From assembly GCA_028622995.1 (NCBI GenBank), contig JAJQJQ010000049.1:186001-250000 (forward strand): a DNA stretch of 64,000 bases, read 5' to 3'. This document shows, one piece after another, positions 11,401-21,800 of this stretch (positions are counted from its first letter, which is position 1; each line of letters opens with the position of its first letter). Source of the DNA: Panagrolaimus kolymaensis (lineage: Eukaryota > Nematoda > Chromadorea > Rhabditida > Panagrolaimidae). Position numbers and translations under genes: made by a program. A model generated the notes under the pieces. That model worked only from the letters and a program-made list of their open reading frames with translations. It made no database searches and was not told the DNA's origin.

Positions 11401-14400
11401 TTTGAGTGTTTTTTTAATGGAACTTCATAGGTTTTAATTATATGAATTAAGGGGAATATTATTTAAATAATTTTTTATAATTATTGGACATAATAAATAT
11501 GCAAATTTTTCGAGAAATTTTCATATTTTTTAGACTTTATTGGAAAATGGAATGAAATGATTGGGGAATTATTTTGTATACATTTTGGGTGGATTTTTTA
11601 ACGGTTCTCAAATACCCATTTTGGGTGGATTTTTTAACGGTTCTCAAATACCCATTTTGGGTGGATTTTTTGACGGTTCTCTAATACCAATTTGGGTGGA
11701 TTTTTTGACGGTTCTCATTAATCCAATTTGGGTGGATTTTTTGACGGTTCTCATTAATCCAATTTGGGTGGATTTTTTAACGGTTCTCATTAATCCAATT
11801 TGGGTGGATTTTTTGACGGTTCTCATTAATCCATTTTGGGTGGATTTTTTGACGGTTCTCTAATACCTATTTCGGGTGGCTTTCAAGAGCAATGGTTCTT
11901 TAAGTACCTCATACCCGAAGGGCTAGCAACAGCTCTTAGTCGTCCAAGGTGATTATCAAATTTGGTGAAGCCCTTTAATACGGTTCTCTATTTTTTTAGT
12001 TCTGTAATCTAAACGGTTCTCCTAGTTATAATATGAAAAAAACTTCGGGGTAGTTAGCAGATAGAAAGATCGGGGCGAAGCCCCGATCTTTCTATCTAGC
12101 TAGGATGGGGTAAAATCACCCGTAGATTTCAGAAAAACTTTCGGAGGAATAGGAAGTCAACTAGGATCTCGAGATACACGCATGTTTAACATTAAAATTC
12201 AAAAATTTGCCTTTGCCGCCCTTTTCTTTGTCTTTTTGGCGTTGTGTGTAGCGCTTTTGACTGTGAAAGGAGGTGTTTGGTTCGAATCCCTGATATCGTT
12301 TTTTGCCTATTTTGATGAAATTATTCAATGGATTATGTTTTCGATTATTTTTAATGTTTTTTAAAAATATTAGCGATATAGAATATGCAAATTTCTATAT
12401 GATTTGACAAAAATCGATTTTTTTATATTTTTTTATGGAATTGAAGGAAAAATAAAAAGCAAATTATTTTTTTAATGTTTTTTTGAGATTATTGAACTAA
12501 TTTTCATGGATTTTTTAAATTATAAGGTTTTAAGGGAGTGAGCTATTAAGAGAATGACTAGATGGTTTGGAGCCATTATCGGTTCTTCCAAATAATTTGT
12601 CAAAGGGGAAATGTTTCAAAAAGACATGATCGATTATCAAAAATTATGCCAGTGGTTATAAATACACATAGGCCTGTTCGATTATCAAATATATGCCAAA
12701 GGAAAAATTTGCATATAGGTTTGATCGGTTCTCCGAAATATGCCAGTAGGGAAATTGCTAAACATTATCGATTATCATAGTTATGCAAGAGAGGAAAATT
12801 GCATATAAGCATGATTGGTTTCCCAAATATGCCAGCGGGGAAAATTAGCATAAACTTATTATCGGTTCTCCCAAATTAGGATAAAGGCATGATCGATTCT
12901 CCTAAATATTATTCAAGCGGGGAAAAATGCATTGAGGCATCAACGGTTGTCCATGATATGCCAGGGTTGAAATGGATTGAATATGTGATTATAGTAAGTG
13001 CCAGAGGATATGCATATATCCGATTTCTTAAAAATGCAAATAAATCTTTGAATTCCGTTGTATTTTTGCATGAGGAATCCAATGGTGGTGTTCTTTTTTA
13101 AAAAAAAAAGTGAGTTCTTGAGCGGTTCTCAATAAATTAAGAAAGGGAACTATAAATAGACATGAGTGACATGTAAGAGTTAGGAAATGATAAACCCCTG
13201 GGGCATGTTTACGTGGAAGGCATATCCGAATGGTTTGAATACATTACGATATGTCCTTAATGGCATAAAAGTGAGGAAGGAGTAGTGGTATGTCTTTAAG
13301 CTTGAAGTGTGTGATAGCAGCTGGGATAATGCCTGATCGGTTCTCCGAAATATACCATTGGCAAAAAAGGCATTATCGGTTCTCCCAGATATGCCAGCGG
13401 GGATAAAGGCGTGATCGGTTTTCAACGATATGCATGAAAGTTTGGAAGGAATATTGGTATGTCTGTAAGCTTGATATGTGTGATGCATGTGGGCATAAAG
13501 ACAAGATCGGTTGTTATGCCAGCGGGTATAAGTACATGATTGGCTCTCCAAATATGCCAGCGGGGATAAGGACACCATTGGTTCTCCAAACAGTGGGGAT
13601 AATGGCATGGTCGGTTCTCCCAAATATGCCTGAGGCAAAAAAGGCATGATCGGTTCTCAAAGATATGCCGGAAAGAATTTATAAAACTTTGCATCAAAGA
13701 AAATAATCATAAGAATTAATGTTTTTATAAAAAAACCGATTCTCATTTATTTTTTTAAATTTTTACATGCTCAAAATTAAAAACTAGACCCAGCCGTTAA
13801 TCGCGAAGCGATTTATATTAAGCTCTACCGCAAGCTTTTTACAGGATCTCCTAGTTTAAAATTTTGATAGTTAATTTACACAAAAAAGGTATTTAGTATA
13901 GCATAAGTTTTAAAAAAACTCTGACTTCGCTATGAAAGTTTGTAAAAAAAGTTATCGAATTGAGAATTTAATAAAAGCTTTAAATGAGAATCCTTACTTA
14001 TTAATTTAATTAAAAATAAAACTTTTTGAAGCAAGGTACCACTAAAAATAATGGAAATCTTGGTTTCACAATGGAACAGGTAAATTTAGTCGTTGTTTTG
14101 GGTCTTTTTGTTGTGCCACTTAAATTTTTTATTTTCGATGTCGTCTAGTTTTTTTTATATTTATTTTTTGGTGTTTTTATATTTACTAATATTTTTTTCT
14201 TAAATTTAAATTAAATATTGATAAGTATTTTTTATTTTTTAGGCTGAAGCCGATTTAAGAGTAGCCCAATCAGAATTTGATAAACAAATAGAAATAACTA
14301 AATTACTTTTGGAAGGAATTCAAACTGCACATGTGAGTTTCATATATTAACATAAATAATTTTCTTGAGCAGTTTTGATAAATAAAAATGTTTTCTTTTT

Positions 14401-15599
14401 CAGAATAATCAATTAAAATGTTTGAGAGATTTTGTTGAAGCCCAAATGAATTTTTATGCCACCGCCCATCAAAATATGGCTGATTTACAACGGGAACTTA
14501 ATGGGTAAGATTAAAAGAAATTTAATTTTGTCGGGAAAATTTTGAAATTATATTTTTTTTGTGGTCGTTATTTGATAATTTTTTTTTGTATCGATGTTGT
14601 AAAACCCCTAACATTTTTCAGTTATGCAAGCCCTGATTCTGGCCTTGGTATTTAAATAAAAAAATATTCATCCATGATTCAAAGCAACTTTTACTTTTCC
14701 GTCGATCTCCTCCTTCAACTTTTTATTGATTTTTTATTGAAAAAAAATTTTTTTGGTAGCTATTGTCGTCGTCTCTCGTCATTGATGTTTTCTTGAAATT
14801 AATTATTTTACTGCACCAGTGTTTTTTAAATATTATTATTTTTTTTCATTAGCCTAAATGTGCAAATGTTTTTTAGTTATGTTTTTATTTAAAAAATATT
14901 TAAATCACCTGTATTTTTTATTTTAAGTTTATTATTTATAGTTATAAATATTCTTCTGAAAAATTTTTTTTTTCTATTTTTTCTGGTGTTTGTTAACGTT
15001 GGAAAACTTGTTTTACAAAAAGTAGAAATTTAAGGTCTCGACAAGAAAGCTCATGTTATTTATTTATTTTGTAAATATTTTCCTAAAAAAGTTACTTTTT
15101 TGATGGTTGTTAAAGTGTTTAAAAAAAGGTTAAAAATTGTGACTTTCGTTTGAACAGAGGTTTTGTGTCTCTGCACAAAAATTTAGGATTATTTTATTAT
15201 CCCAGAAATTTGCATTTATTTTGTGTGTAACTTTTTCCTTTTTTCATAACCAAAATTTTAAAGAATAATAAAAACAATTTAAGAACCTTCACTGGCCCAT
15301 CCGTTGTTGGATTAATTCATCAAGATGATTTTGGTGGTGGAATTAATGGTTTACGAAATAATCATCATGAAAATAATCCCACAACTTCCTCCTCTAAAGC
15401 ATACGATGTAAGTGATATGGCAACGAAACAAGCTCGAACAATAATGGATTATGAACCCGTAAACTCTCAAGAATTAGCTGTAAACGCAAATGATATCCTT
15501 ATTGTTTATCGCTTGCCCGGACTTGATTCAGATTATGTTATGGCTGAAAAAGGTGGAAAACGTGGAAGGATTCCATTAAGCTATCTTGAAATTCTTTAA
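8445..15599 (+). CDS. erp-1: Endophilin-B (N-BAR plus SH3 protein)
   Basis: Exons 8445-8507, 8582-8723, 10428-10786, 14243-14332, 14404-14504 and 15284-15599 join in frame to a 356-residue protein; human endophilin-B1 is 365. Residues 1 to about 235 are an N-BAR domain with family blocks: amphipathic helix start MDFNFKKLANDASGFFSRA, KTELDAHFENLL, GKRLDLDACKSRLKKAK, SEFDKQIEITKLLLEGI and DFVEAQMNFY. A variable Ser/Asn linker leads to a C-terminal SH3 domain (ARTIMDYEPVNSQELAVNAN, KRGRIPLSYLEIL). Family members bind and bend membranes in autophagy, mitochondrial and endocytic trafficking. The start is the family start. Intron 4 (10787-14242) carries several repeats described separately. A second possible 3' end is at 14622-14655. 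Confidence 0.95.
11000..11370 (+). other. Small spliced ORF inside erp-1 intron (unrecognised)
   Basis: An unusually long open frame for such A+T-rich DNA runs from at least 10841 to 11293. It meets a consensus intron, GTATGT...TTTTGTAG (11294-11343, 50 bp), that joins in phase to a short terminal exon ending TAA at 11368-11370. From ATG 11000 it would encode 106 residues ending FHIIQPDGKHFVYSLLWRNG then three more. I recognise no family. It could be a small nested gene, a fragment of a mobile element, or chance. Confidence 0.35.
11581..11868. repeat. 36-bp minisatellite, 8 copies
   Basis: Eight consecutive 36-bp units start at 11581, 11617, 11653, 11689, 11725, 11761, 11797 and 11833. Each contains TTGGGTGGATTTTTT, then (A/G)ACGGTTCTC. 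They differ mainly in the last 7-8 bases (AAATACC versus ATTAATCC types). A decayed ninth unit follows. The unit length is a multiple of three, which explains open frames on both strands. Confidence 0.95.
12059..12097. repeat. Perfect 18-bp hairpin with GAA loop
   Basis: Arms 12059-12076 (AGATAGAAAGATCGGGGC) and 12080-12097 are exact reverse complements around the loop GAA. The apex GCGAAGC is the known, exceptionally stable DNA mini-hairpin. CTAG follows immediately after the stem. It may be the 3'-terminal hairpin of a Helitron-like element. Confidence 0.8.
12541..13690. repeat. Field of decayed CGGTTCTC repeats
   Basis: Irregular, diverged units recur roughly every 40-50 bp. Typical content is ATATGCCAGCGGGGA(T/A)AA, then GGCATGATCGGTTCTCC. 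The CGGTTCTC core is shared with the minisatellite at 11581-11868, suggesting common origin. Open frames here on both strands are repeat shadows. Confidence 0.7.
13799..13813. repeat. Second GCGAAGC mini-hairpin
   Basis: AATCGC-GAA-GCGATT folds with the same GC-GAA-GC apex as the hairpin at 12059-12097, near the other end of the repeat field. Confidence 0.5.
14622..14655 (+). CDS. erp-1: Possible alternative last exon of erp-1 (SH3-less isoform)
   Basis: After exon 5 (ends 14504, phase 2) a good acceptor TTTTTCAG ends at 14621. Splicing there adds GYASPDSGLGI and a TAA at 14653-14655. The result would be a 262-residue protein with the BAR domain but no SH3. The main route instead skips to the SH3 exon at 15284. 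Inference from splice signals only. Confidence 0.35.
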
Positions 15600-16447
15600 T
15601 CTTTTACAGTTTTTTTATTTATCTAATTTTTTTGATTATTAAATTATGCAAATTTTCTTTTCTTTTGTTGTGTCTTTTAGCTTTAAAACTTACAAAATGA
15701 CGATGGCATTTTGAATCCCAAATTTAAAAACCATAGATAATTTGATTTTCTGTTTTTGGTAGTTTTATTTCTCAAAACACTAATGCCATGTTTTTAAACC
15801 AAAAGTATGAATTCTATATTTTGTTGTGGGACGTTTTTTTTCTTTCTACAATTTCTATCGGCATTCGTTTCTTTTTTTTACTATTATTAATTATTACCAT
15901 TTTCACTTACATACTTTTATTATTCTTCGGTGACAATTTTTTTGAAAATTTATTTAATTATTTTTTGCAAAATCTTTGTATTGTTTTCTATCGATTTAAA
16001 TAAAATATTTCATTTATTAATTTATTTTTTATTAAAACAATTAATTCAATGCAACAACGACAACAAAGACAAGACAGAGAAATGTTGTAACAAACAAAAA
16101 AAACATTTTATGTATATTTTTTTAAACTTTGATATGATTGAGACCAGTTTCATTTTTAAAATTTTTGTTTTAGACAAAACTGAGAGACTAGAATAAAAAT
16201 TATTAACAAGAAATGGGTATTTATTTTTTTTAACCCATTAACCTGAGACAGAAAAAAAATTTAACAACTAAGAAAAAAATAATAAATAAGCAATTTTGAA
16301 AACAAAAAAAAGTAGGCGAATACATTAAAAATTTGCATTTTTTTGTTGCAAAAAAAGTGTTTCATGATTGGCGCAAATTTAAATATGGCTTATCAAAGTG
16401 TTCCATAATTAACAAAAAAAAGTGTTTTTCAGGATAATTTTTTTGAT
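15600..16447. other. Convergent intergenic region
   Basis: A+T-rich 3' flanks of erp-1 (+) and the SLC17 gene (-). No further gene was seen. Confidence 0.6.
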
Positions 16448-18822
16448 TTATGATGGATCTTTTTTAGGTGGTGGTGATGGTATTAAAGCCCATGGTTGAG
16501 GTTCAGATGAGCATAAACCACAAAATATTGCATTCGTGACAGATAAAACTACAAAAACCGAAATAAATACTAGCCTCCATTGAGGAATGGTATTATCTGG
16601 AGCTATCGTAGCAACCAAAAATGGAACATAAAGCATTGAAATGCATACAATAAATTGAACAATTGCCATAATAAAATGAGTATAGCCTCGAGCTATGAGA
16701 GCCGCGGATTTCATGGATCCACATGAAACTAAACCCAAAAAAGATATGGACGCTGTAAAGCACACGACTGCAAATAAACCATTTTCTTCGGTGGTTTCGA
16801 TGAAGCCCAAAGGCAACAAACATATTGCGCAGCCTAATTGAGCCATAGTATTAAATCCACGAAGTTTAAGAATTTCAGGTAATTTTATTTTATCACTTAA
16901 ATATCCAGCAATTAATTTCACCAATAATTGAGTGAATGGCGGTATAATTGAAAACATTCCCGTTCGTTTCACAGAAACATGCATAACTTTATTTAAAAAT
17001 GTCGGCATAAATTGTACGATTAATTGAAAGCCAATAGCATTACCAAAAAATGCAATCCACACAGCCCAAACTGGTTTGGATTTGGCTATAGCGAGATATG
17101 GAACTTTGCCACGAGCTGAATTCTTCTTGGCTGAAAAAAATAATAAATATTAGAGTTTTCAAAATTATTTTTTTTGGAAATAAAAAACTAATTTTATTGT
17201 TTTTAATTTCGGAATTTTTAAAATTTTTAAAATGAAGAAATGATTTTTTGAAAGCAAAAAAAAAATTGACTCATTCGGAAATTTGCTTAAATTTGAGTTT
17301 TCTAATTTCTTTTTCTTTTTAAACTTTAACTTTGATAAAATCAATTTGGTAAAAATTGTTTACAGAATTATTTTTAAAAGCTTATTCTCAACATACCTCC
17401 TTGAGAAATGATTTCAATTTCCTTCGAAGTAACACATGGATGATCACTGATTGAATTACGATAAAATATAAAAAACATAATTGCACCAAAAATAGATAAT
17501 ATTCCATGTGCCGTATACACTGAAGCCCATCCACTCGTTTCACAAAGATGAGCCGAAAGAGGCATAGTTAAAATTTGTGATAATTGACCCGCCGCCGATA
17601 AAGCTGTAACAAATTTACCCATTTCTGTTATGGGTGCCCATTCAGCTGATACTGCACCCGTCATCGGCATAACTGTGGATAATGCAAGACCTTGAATGAT
17701 TCGACCCGGTAACATCCAAAGCGGAGATATATGAGCTAAAGGTCCTAATGCGATTGTTGCAAATCCTGATGCCATAAGTAAACAACCAAATACTATTCTA
17801 ATTCCTGCATAATGAACAAGTTGAACTATAGGTAATACAAATATTAAGGCTCCTAAAAAATTATTATATTAAACAAAAATTAAGAATAAAAAAGTTTTCC
17901 ACACGAAACCCAAAAAATAAAATTTAAGCTTTATAGTTAAAATAAAAGTTATGTGGCCTCAAATGGAAATTTTTTTATGTATTTAGCCATTTAGTAAGAT
18001 ACTTACCAAACCCTCCACTTGCCATAATTGTACTAATTTCATCTGAAGTAATATCCACTGGAGATTCCTATAAAAAATGAGGATCTTAGTTTGCTTTATC
18101 CATTTTTTAAATAATGCTTTTTGCAAAAAAAAGCTTTATTTCCATCAAGAAATCAGAATTTAATAATGAAAAATTTTGCTGAGCGAAACTTTCGATAACT
18201 AAGATCAAGAAAATATAAAAGCAAATTTCAAGCAAAATTTAAATTTCGAAATTGAAAATAATAATAAAAAACTTACAATTTGATTAGTTGAATTATTATT
18301 ATTAGAATTCATACAAATAACCGTAAAATTAAATGATAATTCATTTGAACGAACAAAAGTTAAACACATAACAGTGAGAAATAAAATAAAATAACGAACA
18401 CGCCCGCGTGTTGCATCTAAACATCCGATTCGATCTATATCTTTTCCATTTCGCTTTGAGATTACAAAAATTTCTTCTGAATCATTATTAAAATTATTAT
18501 TATTTGAAATAATTAATTTTTGTTCAAAATCGCAATTGTTATTATTATTGTTGCTAAGGTTTGTGGGACTTGTGCCACTTCCGCCGCTGCCATTGCTACA
18601 AGTGGTGGCTATGGTATTATTGTGCAACAAGGATGACGAAGATGACGGTTCAAGTAATAAACATTGAATATCATCTTCTTCTTCGCCGCCTTCATTATTT
18701 GAGACGTTGTTAGGTAATTTTTCAGAAGTTGAGGCAGTAGCAGCATTATTATTATTTGATCCTGACGACGACTTTTCATCATCATTTTTTATTAATGGTG
18801 AAAAAGAAGTCATGGATTTCAT
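16448..18822 (-). CDS. SLC17-type major facilitator transporter
   Basis: Exons 18822-18277, 18067-18007, 17852-17397 and 17130-16448 join in frame to 581 residues. The first ~135 residues are a cytoplasmic Ser/Asn/Glu-rich low-complexity tail. The first membrane helix is RYFILFLTVMCLTFVRSNEL, followed by the nematode SLC17 pattern NFTVICMN and an Asn-rich extracellular loop. Further MFS blocks are visible: GGFGALIFVLPIVQLV, PGRIIQGLALSTVMP, VSAEWAPITEMGKF, the post-helix-6 loop, NAIGFQLIVQFMPTFL, GYLSDKI and final helices ending PQPWALIPSPPPKKDPS. SLC17 members carry organic anions (phosphate, sialic acid, glutamate); the substrate here is unknown. An acceptor-like TTTTAG lies 8 bases before the ATG (18831-18832), suggesting trans-splicing. 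Family confidence is high, subfamily low. Confidence 0.88.
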
Positions 18823-18834
18823 TTGAGAGTCTAA

Positions 18835-21800
18835 AAATGATAAAAAAATTAATATTGAAAAATAAAAAATTAATTTAACGCGAAAAAATAGGAAAAAATC
18901 TTAGAAATTACAAACAAATTTCTTCATTGGCTAACAAAAAAGCTAAAAAATCATTATTTTTCGGCCATCAAAACCAAGTTAATCAAAATAGGTGGAAACT
19001 GACCCGGAAATTTGGGTTGGTTTCAAAGAATTCAATAAAAATTTAATTTTACTATGGTTTTTTCCTTTACAACTAATTATTTTGGCTTTGAGAGTGATTA
19101 AAAAACCTTGAAATGTCAGATAAACCCTTTTATTAATGCTTTTGGAAGATTAATAAAAAAGTTCAATAATAATCATTAAGTTGTTCTTGTTAGACCAAAG
19201 ACAACAAAAAGGGCAATCAATCGAAAAGTTTTTTCATTCTCAATGAACTGAGAAAAGATAGAAAAAAAGGACGGATGAAGAGATTTATCAAAGCGTTTAA
19301 AACAATCGAAGAAAAAAAATGATGTCGTGTCTGAGACACAAGATCAATATATCAAGATAAATTTTTGGAACAATAAAATCGATTTAAAAAAAGTCTATGT
19401 TTTGATAATCAAAAAGAAAAAAAGAAGAAGAAAATCAATCTTTAGTCTAATGAGATTTTGTTGGACTAAATAAAACATTTGTCAAGTCAACGAGAGAAGG
19501 AAAAAAAACCCAGGTGATTAAATTAATGGCAATTTGCGAAAATATAAGAAAAGTCATTTGTAATTTTGTCATAAAAAAAAATTAAGCAGCGAAAGAAATG
19601 AGTGTCTAAAAAAAGTTTGACCCTTGGTGTCAAGTATTTTAATGCCGGAGACAAAAAAGCTTTTGCAGAAAAAAAGTAAGTAATAAAAATTTCCATAAAT
19701 TAGAAAAGCGTCAGTAAAATTTGTTAAAAAAATATAAGTGATTTAACATGCTTAAATAAGTTTTCACATGTCGTCTGTCTAGTCGTAAAAAAAACTCAAC
19801 CAAAATGACATTAATGTGTAGCGAGCGTATATTTATGTATTTGAAAGCTACACCATGTTTTTTGTAAAGTATTAAATTAAAGGTATAGGAAGAAAAAAAA
19901 GGTCGATAAAGTTTAAGCCCCAATGGGAAGATGAAATGACTAAATACTATGGCAATGTTTTAATTCCAAGTATTGTATGTAGGTAATTTATTTATTGTTA
20001 TTTTCTAAGAATTACAAATGAGGTAAACAAAAAAGGCAAAAAGGCAAAATAAAAATTATTGAATGAGAAAAAAACATAACTTTTGTCACAGAAATGAATA
20101 TAAAATATTGTAAAAATTTTATTTTAAAAGCTTTCCTTCTTTAATTAAACCTTTATTCTCAGGGCTTATATATATGTGTATGAGCAAAAAAGCTTTAAAA
20201 AAAAGGGGGAAAATGAGGCATGAACTTCCTCGCATAATAATTTTATTACGTCAAAAAAAAAAAAGAAACATAGGAAGTAAAAAAAATTTGTGAAAAAAAA
20301 TTGTGCACTTTTTCTTTGCTGAGTAAAAAAACTTCCTTTTTTGAAGTAAAAATAATAATAATTTCAGAAAAATAATTAATTATCTCATGGGTTAAAAAAT
20401 TGCGGAAATAAAAAAAAATAAATCAAACACAGAAATAAATTGATTGCTCCAAAATTTAACCCTGCTTTTTTGGATTTTTAATTATATTTGAAAAAAAAAA
20501 AATGCAAATAAATTTAAGAAAACTTCAAAGTTTTAGAAAGAATTTTAACAAATTTTTATGACACATGCAAGTACACGACATTTTTAATGCAACTACTAAT
20601 TTTTTTTGGATATGAATATATTTGATTTACTGTGACATTTTTAATATTTTTTTAACTATAAAAAACGATAAATATAGTGTGTGTTTTTGACATAAAACAA
20701 CAAAAAATTTCTCTAATAAAAAAAGAGAATTTGCGTGTTCTTAGAAGGTAATAAAAAAAGAAAAAAAGTAAAATACGATGCACAAAAAAAATTTCACGTG
20801 GTTTTTTAAATTATTTTTGCGTGATTCCAAAATATACTATAATCTTTGTTTTGGCACAACTATATTTAGTTTGAAGAGGTGTATTTACAGTAATTTAAAA
20901 TTTTATAAAAATCACGTATGAACGAAGCTTAAAAGTAAATTCTACGGCATCCCATGTTTTATTTAAAAATATTAGACGAAAAATAGCGTCGAGATTAGTG
21001 GACATCCTGACACGAAACATTTTTTAAGCTCCTCTATGTTGTCATAAAAACTTTGATGAATCTAAAGAAAAAAATTATAGCTTCCTTTTCCGCCAACAAA
21101 TTTTTTTAGAAATATCATCTTCTATTCTGAATTTTGTTTAATTTTTATTAAAACAACTATAATTTTTTTAAGAATTGGTATTTTTGTTTTAAATTTCAAG
21201 CAACAAAAAAGAAAGAAACTAAAATAGCTAAACAAAACACAATTTTGGATTTTTCATAAATTTAAAAGTGACTCATTCTTAACCTTTTTAATAAATTTTT
21301 TATTTTCAATTGAATTTAAATGGCAAAATGAAAAGATTTTCACTACAGACACCTGTGAAAGAAAAAAAAGATTTAGAAAAATAAATGAAAGAAAAAATGC
21401 TAAAGAAATCAACAGAAAAAAGTTATTTTTGAAAAAAAAACTAATAATAGCATAGAAAAAAAAGGTAAAATATGTATGTAATTAATAAAAAAAATAATTG
21501 TTGGGTGTAAGATTTTTTTACGAGAATTAAGAAAAAATAAAGATATAATTACTTTTTTTTAAATTAACAAAAAAAGAACGAAAACCACGCCAAAAAAATG
21601 AAAAAGTTTTAATTAATGTAAATGACATTACTTTCACTATATTTTTTTTTTGGAGGAAGGCGGGAAGGGAAAAAAGTAGGATTTTCAGAAGACAAAATGG
21701 AGTTACAAAAAAATTCTTGGACACGAAAAAAAGAAAAAAAAAGAAAAAAAGGAGGAGAATGGAAAAAAAGGTTACAAAAAAGAGCAGAATTCAGAATTTT

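Noticed and set aside
11561..11863. 100-codon repetitive ORF and its antisense partner
   Set aside because: Both are shadows of the 36-bp minisatellite, whose unit length is a multiple of three.
12224..12292. tRNA-like segment with B box GGTTCGAATCC inside the erp-1 intron
   Set aside because: The D arm is plausible, but the anticodon loop lacks U33 and the T stem does not pair. At most a decayed tRNA-derived sequence.
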